Shown piece by piece: positions 17,383 through 23,576 of a stretch of 30,087 bases of DNA. Position 1 is the first letter of the stretch; every line of letters starts with the position of its first letter. Below the pieces are notes generated by a model. It made no database searches, was not told the DNA's origin, and was given only the letters and a program-made list of their open reading frames with translations. This DNA comes from Bacteroidales bacterium (GTDB lineage: Bacteria; Bacteroidota; Bacteroidia; Bacteroidales; UBA3824): contig JAEDDH010000031.1 of assembly GCA_016293845.1 (NCBI GenBank), positions 1 to 30,087 of the forward strand. The letters are read 5' to 3'. The translations under genes and the position numbers were made by a program.

Positions 17383-20300
17383 ATGGCGCAGAATATCAAT
17401 AAACAGACAATAGTAAACCTCCTGAAAGACAAAAACTTTGAGGAACTTTTTATATCGGAACTCTTATGGAACCGACCCGTAAATACAACGCTGCCGTCAG
17501 TGGTGTTCAATGGCGGAGACTACATTCCAAAGTCGGTGGCGCAGAAAAACGGCTTGGAAGTATTAGAGTGCATCTTGCCAAAAATTCCCACACCTACGGA
17601 ATGTAAGGCTATCGACGCATCTATGCGCCGCATTGCCAAAGACTACATCGCAATTTATCACACCTCCAACGGCTCTGCGCAAGTGTGGGCTGCGCCAATA
17701 AAAAAAGAGGAACGCATTCAGGTGGTATGCATCAACATCGACGACCCCGATAAAAACGCCGACTACTTTTGCCCTAAAATCAATATGCTCGCCTTTGGCA
17801 TCGAAGAAGACGACATAACCATCATCGATGTAAAAGACAGGGTACAGAAGGCTTTTGCCGTCAACTCCGAAAAAATTACCAAGAGTTTTTACGATGGTTT
17901 CAAAAAAGAGCACAAGTCTTTTGCCGCATTTATTGAGGGCATCGACGACCAAATATCAGGCATCGAAAACAAAAACAAGCAATGGTACGCCTCCATTATG
18001 CTCAATAGGCTGATGTTCTGTTACTTTATTCAGAAAAAAGGATTCCTTGACAACAACCCCAACTATCTCATCGACAAACTCAAATACGTTAAAGAAAACG
18101 AGGGCGAAGACAAATATTTTTCATCTTTTTACCGTGGATTTCTACGCAGGCTGTTTTCCGAAGGTCTTAACACTCCTGGACGCGCAACAGAATTTATGGA
18201 AAAATTTGGCAACATCCCGTACCTCAACGGCGGTCTTTTTGACACCCATATCATCGAAACCCAATACACCAATATCGAAATCCCCGACAAGGCGTTTGAA
18301 AATCTCTTCACGTTTTTCGACAATTGGAATTGGTGTCTCGACACCCGCGTAACAGCCACAGGCCGCGACATCAACCCCGACGTGCTCGGTTACATTTTTG
18401 AACAGTACATCAACGACCGCGCTCAGATGGGCGCATACTATACCAAAGAAGACATCACGGGCTACATTGCCAAAAACTGCATCATACCCTTCATCTTCGA
18501 CAAGATGACCAACACCACATCTGCCAAAGACTTCCGTCCAAACGGATACGTGTGGCAAAAACTCAAAACATCAGGCACCGACTATATCTACGACGCTATG
18601 AAATTCGGCTTAGAATCCTATCCCGACAATATTCCGCAAGATATAGCGCAAGGCATCGACACCACTGCGCCCGACCTTTTGCAACGCCGACGTCTTTGGA
18701 ACAATCCCGCACCGGCTAAAATAGCCCTGCCCACCGAAACGTGGCGCGAGGCGATAGACCGTTGGTCGCGTTGCAAAAACACCGAAAAACTTATTGCCAA
18801 CGGCTCAATTACCAATGCCAACGACCTTATTACCAACAATCTCAATATTCTGCAATTTGCCATCGACCTCATCCACAATGTGGATATGCAGGGCAATTAT
18901 CTATTTGTAAAGCATTTTTACGAAATACTCAAATCAATCACCATACTCGACCCCACCTGCGGATCGGGTGCGTTTCTATTTGCCGCGCTCAACATCCTCG
19001 AACCACTCTACGAGGAGTGCATCGACAAGATGAACCAATGTCCCGAAAATTTTGAAAAAGAATTGGAAGAAATCCGTGTGCAATACCGCTCCAACAATCA
19101 GTATTTTATTTTCAAGAGTATAATACTGCGCAACCTCTATGGTGTTGACATTATGCCAGAGGCGATAGAGGTGGCTAAACTTAGGCTTTTCCTCAAACTC
19201 GTTGCCGTGGTTGAATGCAATCCGCGCAAAGAAAACCTCGGACTCGACCCTTTGCCCGACATCGACTTCAACATCCGCTGCGGCAATACCCTCGTGGGAT
19301 ACGCCAACCAAAATGAACTTGAAAAAGCAAATATGTCCGAAGGTTTTTTCAACGCCGAAGAGTTTCGCGACAAAGTGGAGTTTGAAATGGAAAAAATCAG
19401 CGTTGTATATAAGCGATACCGCGACATACAACTCAAACAAAAGAAAGAGGAACGAAACGAGGATTTTGTCAAGAGCAAAAAAGAACTTCAAGAACGACTT
19501 TCTGCGCTCAACCAAATACTCAACCAACGCCTCTATTCTCTTACGCCAAAACTCCAAAAAATCGACCAATGGGTAGCACAGGCACAACCTTTCCATTGGA
19601 TTGCGGAATTTTACGAAATAATTCAAAACGGTGGTTTTGATGTTATTATCGGAAATCCGCCGTATGTGGTATATACAAAAAAGGATTCACAAACAAAAAA
19701 AGCCATTTGTGATAAGTATACTATTTATAATTACAAAACTATTGAATGTAACAATTTATATGCGTTCGTTATGGAGAGAGCAACGCAAATACTTAATTCT
19801 AAGGCTATGTTTGGAATGATTATTCCTATTTCCAGTGTTTCCAACCCACAATTTGCAAAACTTAGAAAATTGATGATTGAAAAATCATTATGTTGGTTTA
19901 GTTCTTATTCAAATAGACCCGGTAAATTGTTTCTTAATGTAGAACAGAGACTTACAATTTTCATATCTAAGATTTCTACCAACTTGAATAAATATTTTTC
20001 TTCGAATTATCACCATTGGTATGGTATTGAACGTACAACTTTGTTTGATACTCTTTCATATGTTCCAAATATCATACAGTCATACGAAAAATGCTTTAAT
20101 AAGATAGGTAGTGATTTACAATTAAGTATTCTAAATAAAGTATTCTTCAAGAAAGATATTCGATTGGGCAATATTTTGACTAGCAATCAATCACAAGCCT
20201 ATTATCACAATGGACCAACATATTTTATTCGTTCAATGCCTTTTATGCCTAATTCAGGTCAAAATATGATTCCTTCTAACCATTATAAAGTCCTGAATTG

Positions 20301-20679
20301 TACGAATAATTATTTTGTGTCTGCTATTTTAAATAGTTCTTTATATTATTGGTTTTATAAAAATTATAGTAATTGCAGAGATTTTTCAGATGTGGAAATT
20401 ACTCCTTTCCCAATAGGTAAGGATATTGACTATCATCTATTGGATAAGTTATCAAAAGAACTCGAATTATCATATAAAGAAAAATGTGTAATAAAGAACA
20501 GAGATTATAATGGTAGCATTACTTATTATGAAGAATACTATCCTGCAAAATCAAAACCGATAATTGACGAAATCGACACGCTCTTGGCGTCGCACTATGG
20601 ATTTACAGAAGAGGAGTTGGATTTCATCATCAACTACGACATCAAGTATAGGATGGGCGACGAATTGGTGGAGGAATAA
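17383..20679 (+). CDS. Eco57I-type adenine-specific DNA methyltransferase (large, PglX/type IIG-like)
   Basis: N6-adenine DNA methyltransferase of 1098 aa that would mark host DNA for the linked PLD-helicase. Motif I is DPTCGSGAF from D523, motif IV is N758-PPY, and the LYGVDIMPEAIEVAKLRL segment between them is the typical acidic motif II region. A TLPSVVF...SAQVWAAP N-terminal region of about 450 residues resembles the degenerate nuclease or specificity region of type IIG enzymes, but I see no clear PD-(D/E)xK site. A coiled-coil-like charged stretch at about 670-735 precedes NPPY. The C-terminal ELDFIINYDIKYRMG ending is common in PglX/Eco57I-like proteins. From just after NPPY to about residue 1060 (DNA about 19640-20560) codon choice turns AT-rich with T/A third positions, then returns to C-rich: a probable exchanged target-recognition domain. 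The ATG at 17383 is used; the longer open frame overlaps the upstream gene. Confidence 0.88.
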   Translation: MAQNINKQTIVNLLKDKNFEELFISELLWNRPVNTTLPSVVFNGGDYIPKSVAQKNGLEVLECILPKIPTPTECKAIDASMRRIAKDYIAIYHTSNGSAQVWAAPIKKEERIQVVCINIDDPDKNADYFCPKINMLAFGIEEDDITIIDVKDRVQKAFAVNSEKITKSFYDGFKKEHKSFAAFIEGIDDQISGIENKNKQWYASIMLNRLMFCYFIQKKGFLDNNPNYLIDKLKYVKENEGEDKYFSSFYRGFLRRLFSEGLNTPGRATEFMEKFGNIPYLNGGLFDTHIIETQYTNIEIPDKAFENLFTFFDNWNWCLDTRVTATGRDINPDVLGYIFEQYINDRAQMGAYYTKEDITGYIAKNCIIPFIFDKMTNTTSAKDFRPNGYVWQKLKTSGTDYIYDAMKFGLESYPDNIPQDIAQGIDTTAPDLLQRRRLWNNPAPAKIALPTETWREAIDRWSRCKNTEKLIANGSITNANDLITNNLNILQFAIDLIHNVDMQGNYLFVKHFYEILKSITILDPTCGSGAFLFAALNILEPLYEECIDKMNQCPENFEKELEEIRVQYRSNNQYFIFKSIILRNLYGVDIMPEAIEVAKLRLFLKLVAVVECNPRKENLGLDPLPDIDFNIRCGNTLVGYANQNELEKANMSEGFFNAEEFRDKVEFEMEKISVVYKRYRDIQLKQKKEERNEDFVKSKKELQERLSALNQILNQRLYSLTPKLQKIDQWVAQAQPFHWIAEFYEIIQNGGFDVIIGNPPYVVYTKKDSQTKKAICDKYTIYNYKTIECNNLYAFVMERATQILNSKAMFGMIIPISSVSNPQFAKLRKLMIEKSLCWFSSYSNRPGKLFLNVEQRLTIFISKISTNLNKYFSSNYHHWYGIERTTLFDTLSYVPNIIQSYEKCFNKIGSDLQLSILNKVFFKKDIRLGNILTSNQSQAYYHNGPTYFIRSMPFMPNSGQNMIPSNHYKVLNCTNNYFVSAILNSSLYYWFYKNYSNCRDFSDVEITPFPIGKDIDYHLLDKLSKELELSYKEKCVIKNRDYNGSITYYEEYYPAKSKPIIDEIDTLLASHYGFTEEELDFIINYDIKYRMGDELVEE

Positions 20680-20735
20680 TTATTTTTTGCTACAAATAAA
20701 AAAAATATTATTTTAGCACTCAAAATTGATTGACT

Positions 20736-21914
20736 ATGAAAAAACATAAAGATAACGCCAAAGATATAATGCTGCCACATTCGCACGCCAAGGTAGAGTT
20801 TTACAAGGAGTATTTAAAACGCTACATTCGTATCTTGTGCTTGTCGCAAAAAGTCAACAAAATTAGAATCTATGATTTGTTTTGTGGCATAGGCATCTAC
20901 AAGGACGGTGGCAAGGGCAGCCCAATTGAAGCATACGAGGCAATATGCGAATGTTTGCAGGAAGAGAGATTTGCCAAATCAGGTACTCAGATATTCTTGA
21001 CAGTCAATGACATTGATTCAAAGAAGGTAGAAAGCGTAAAAAATCATATTGATAGTTTGCCTTCGGTTGCTAATTGCAAGGTAAATTATTACAATGAGGA
21101 GTTTTCCAACATTGTTTCTATTGCCCGAAACGAAATTTCCTCTTTTGAACCTAATACAAGGAATCTGTTTTTTATAGATCCTTACGGCTATAAAGAAATC
21201 ACAGGAGGAATGTTGTTCGATTTGTTGCAAAATGAAAAAACGGAGGTAATTTTATTTTTGCCGGTGTCGTTTATGTACCGTTTTATAAAGGCATCATTGG
21301 AAGACGACACCGAACAGTATGAAGCGTTAAGGCATTTTACCGACAGTCTTTTCAACCGAGACCAAAAGGAAGATCTTCATCAAGTGCAGTCGATTGACGA
21401 TTATATCGCCTTGCTAAAAAAGGTTCTTACATTCGGCAGCGAAGTATATACAACGTCATATACCATAGAACGTGACAAAGCAAATACTTTTTGTCTGTTT
21501 TTTATGACCAAGCATATCTTCGGACTGCAAAAGATAGTAGAGGTAATGTGGGAACTTGACGAACTCAATGGCAAGGGATTCCGACTTCCCGAACCTGAAA
21601 ACTTGATGACTTCGCTTTTTGAAGTTCAAGACAAGGAGAAAGCAAAGACGGAAAACTTCGAGAGGCTCAAATCATTGATAGTTGACGAAATATCACAGCA
21701 TAGTTGCAACAACAAAACTCTGTACCAATTTGTGCTTGAAAACGGTTTTTTGCCAAAACACGCCAACGAAGTACTGAAATATTTACAAAACAACGATTCT
21801 AAATTCTATGTCAATGAGGCAGGGACAACAACCCCCGCCCGCAAAAATTCGTTTTATCTTGCTTGGAAAGAGGACGTAAAAGTAGAATTTGGATATAAAA
21901 CACAAAAGCAATGA
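20736..21914 (+). CDS. tcmP: Three-Cys-motif partner protein TcmP
   Basis: Protein of 392 aa matching the TcmP family (three-Cys-motif partner), which is regularly found beside the DUF5131 family encoded by the next gene. It has a Rossmann methyltransferase-like core: IYDLFCGIGIY at 45-55 resembles motif I of SAM-dependent methyltransferases, TVNDIDSKKV follows as a motif II-like strand and FIDPYGYKE (146-154) sits where a catalytic loop would be. The first residues (MLPHSHAKVEFYKEYLKRY) are typical of the family. The C-terminal third looks like a winged-helix extension. Molecular function is not established. Its stop overlaps the start of the DUF5131 gene by four bases (ATGA at 21911-21914), implying translational coupling. 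It lies 56 bp after the methyltransferase gene without a visible terminator, so it may be part of the same operon. A TTG two codons earlier is the only other start. Confidence 0.82.
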   Translation: MKKHKDNAKDIMLPHSHAKVEFYKEYLKRYIRILCLSQKVNKIRIYDLFCGIGIYKDGGKGSPIEAYEAICECLQEERFAKSGTQIFLTVNDIDSKKVESVKNHIDSLPSVANCKVNYYNEEFSNIVSIARNEISSFEPNTRNLFFIDPYGYKEITGGMLFDLLQNEKTEVILFLPVSFMYRFIKASLEDDTEQYEALRHFTDSLFNRDQKEDLHQVQSIDDYIALLKKVLTFGSEVYTTSYTIERDKANTFCLFFMTKHIFGLQKIVEVMWELDELNGKGFRLPEPENLMTSLFEVQDKEKAKTENFERLKSLIVDEISQHSCNNKTLYQFVLENGFLPKHANEVLKYLQNNDSKFYVNEAGTTTPARKNSFYLAWKEDVKVEFGYKTQKQ

Positions 21915-22642
21915 GAACCACAAAAATAGAATGGACAGAAAAGACTTGGAATCCCATAACCGGCTGCACAAAGTATTCGGCAGGCTGTGCACATTGTTAT
22001 GCCGCCACAATGACACGGAGGCTGATGGCTATGGGTTTAGACAAATATATGGACGGCTTTGAAAAAGTGGTTGTACACGAAGAAAATCTAAAAGAACCGT
22101 TTGGATGGTCGCCGTCAAATATTTTTGTTTGTTCAATGAGCGACATATTCCACAAGGACGTGCCGTTTGAATTTGTTGATAAGATAATGGACACCATTAT
22201 CAAAACACCTCAGCACCGTTATCAAATTCTTACCAAACGTGCTGAACGTATGGAGGAATATTTTTCTACACGCAAAGTGCCCAAAAACGCTTGGCTTGGC
22301 GTTACTATCGAAAACAAGAATGCAAAACAAAGAATCCGTCATTTAAGCAATATAGATTGCGGGCTTCATTTCTTGTCGTGCGAGCCTCTACTTGAAGACC
22401 TCGGCAGCCTTGATCTTTCCAATATTCAATGGGTGATTGTAGGCGGAGAAAGCGGCGTATCAGCCCGCCCGATGAAAGAATCTTGGGTCTTGAATATCAA
22501 GGAACAAGTTTTGGGGTCTAAAATTCCTTTTTTTTTCAAACAGTGGGGAACTTGGGGTGCAGACGGCATCAAGCGCAACAAACACGAAAACGGCAAGCAA
22601 CTTGAAGGGCGTGTAATACAACAAATGCCGGTTTATCGTTAG
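21911..22642 (+). CDS. DUF5131 (phage Gp37/Gp68-like) three-Cys-motif protein
   Basis: Protein of 243 aa from the family formerly called phage Gp37/Gp68. The N-terminal WNPITGCTKYSAGCAHCYA block holds three cysteines, C19, C26 and C29 (spacing CxxxxxxCxxC), which look like an iron-sulphur or radical-SAM-like site although the spacing is not the classical CxxxCxxC. Further family marks are FVCSMSDIFH, ILTKRAERM, NAWLGVTIEN, FLSCEPLLEDL, WVIVGGESG and FFFKQWGTW. The reaction is unknown. The four-base overlap with tcmP and their well-known pairing suggest the two proteins form one functional unit. Their position in an R-M operon suggests a nucleic-acid or nucleotide modification role, which is inference. 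The next gene follows after 16 bp. Confidence 0.85.
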   Translation: MRTTKIEWTEKTWNPITGCTKYSAGCAHCYAATMTRRLMAMGLDKYMDGFEKVVVHEENLKEPFGWSPSNIFVCSMSDIFHKDVPFEFVDKIMDTIIKTPQHRYQILTKRAERMEEYFSTRKVPKNAWLGVTIENKNAKQRIRHLSNIDCGLHFLSCEPLLEDLGSLDLSNIQWVIVGGESGVSARPMKESWVLNIKEQVLGSKIPFFFKQWGTWGADGIKRNKHENGKQLEGRVIQQMPVYR

Positions 22643-22658
22643 TTGTTGTAGAATCAAA

Positions 22659-23126
22659 ATGCAAACCCTCGGCAACATATCGCTTTTGGAGCGTGAAAAG
22701 ACGGCGTACCTCTGTTCTCGCACATTGCAAAGCACGGGGGTGCTGCCGAGTCTTGATTGGGCAACATCGCTCAATCCGCAAAGCGACTGCGTGATAGGCG
22801 GATTTCAGAGCGACTTGGAGCGCGATGTTTTAAGTTTTCTTCTCCGCAAAAAGATACCCGTAATCATAGTGCTTGCCCGCAAGATGTACGCCGCCCTGCC
22901 CGAAGAATACTCCCAGCCCATATCCGAAGGCCGTATGCTCATAATCTCGCACACCGACGCGCCCCGCGTAAGCCGAGCCAACGCCCACCGCCGCAACCTC
23001 TACGTAGCCTCGCAATGCCGCACCCTCGTAATCGGCTGCCTCCCTCCCCAAAGCAGCCTCAACGAAATAGTTTCGCAGTGCAAAAATCGCGGAGTGGAAG
23101 TGAGGGTGTTGGGAGAAGGGGAATAA
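22659..23126 (+). CDS. Short DprA/Smf-like Rossmann-fold protein
   Basis: Protein of 155 aa that resembles the short DprA-like proteins common in Bacteroidetes. It covers only the Rossmann core: LGNISLLEREKTAYLCSRT at the start, DWATSL, CVIGGFQSDLERDVLSFLL, PVIIVLARKMYAALPEEY, RMLIISH and RNLYVASQCRTLVIGCL. Full DprA, which loads RecA on single-stranded DNA, is about twice as long with a winged-helix end that is missing here. Related small proteins also fall among LOG/SLOG nucleotide-binding families. The gene is noticeably GC-rich and follows the DUF5131 gene by 16 bp, so it may be read from the same message. Whether it belongs to the defence unit or is a housekeeping neighbour cannot be decided. 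Confidence 0.65.
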   Translation: MQTLGNISLLEREKTAYLCSRTLQSTGVLPSLDWATSLNPQSDCVIGGFQSDLERDVLSFLLRKKIPVIIVLARKMYAALPEEYSQPISEGRMLIISHTDAPRVSRANAHRRNLYVASQCRTLVIGCLPPQSSLNEIVSQCKNRGVEVRVLGEGE

Positions 23127-23213
23127 CCTTAAAAAGACAATCGCAGTAATTTGTTTTTGCAACAAATTTATAATATTTTGTGGCAGAGTCGCTCTCTAAT
23201 AAAAAAACGCAAT

Positions 23214-23490
23214 ATGATAACCAAATCCGAAATATCGGCACTTCTACAAAGCACGGAGACCTACCGAGTGGAGAAGACAATCAGGAGATTTGCTCATAGT
23301 GAAGGTGTCACCGTCGCTCATACCCCCTGTGCGTTACCGTGGACGAGTTTTTGTGCGCATAGGACCACGCCGCGACATAGCCAACGAGGATGAGGAACGA
23401 ATCCTCACTGAACGCCGCATCGCCAAAATGCCACACATCAAATATATCGGCAGCGGATACAGTGGTCATTGGGAAGTAACGAAAGAATAG
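23214..23490 (+). pseudogene. Broken AlbA_2 (Schlafen-type DNA-binding) ATP-binding protein gene
   Basis: The frame starting at ATG 23214 gives MITKSEISALLQSTETYRVE, the usual start of AlbA_2-domain proteins, then leaves the family after EKTI. From about 23280 the matching sequence continues in another frame as GDLLIVKVSPSLIPPVRYRG, then FVRIGPRRDIANEDEERILT, again highly characteristic. Roughly 80-90 residues that normally lie between these blocks are absent, so an internal deletion with frame change has occurred. The protein then ends after HWEVTKE, far short of the usual length with its C-terminal extension. It is a dead gene, sitting directly before the right-hand repeat of the island. 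Confidence 0.75.
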
Positions 23491-23511
23491 AACCAATGCA
23501 GAAATAGAAAC

Positions 23512-23549
23512 ACAAAAAAACGGACGGTAATTCTACCGCCCGTTTTTTT
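23512..23549. terminator. Bidirectional terminator at the island/GH43 boundary
   Basis: ACGGaCGGTA and TACCGcCCGT arms with flanking seven-A and seven-T runs. It can end transcription from the AlbA_2 remnant side and, on the other strand, the GH43 gene that stops at 23577. Confidence 0.85.
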
Positions 23550-23557
23550 ATTTAATT
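23512..23557 (+). repeat. Right copy of the direct repeat bracketing the defence island
   Basis: Matches 13775-13822 in the same orientation (see that entry); loop bases differ (ATTC versus ACCC between the arms) and the T-tail is two shorter. To its right lies the intact 3' end of the GH43 gene, whose degraded counterpart follows the left copy. Confidence 0.7.
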
Positions 23558-23576
23558 ATGCATTCTTCATTATGCA

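Noticed and set aside
13775..23557. Insertion sequence or integrative element ends
   Set aside because: No transposase, integrase, tRNA target or terminal inverted repeats were seen; the repeats are terminator hairpins, so they are reported as repeats only.
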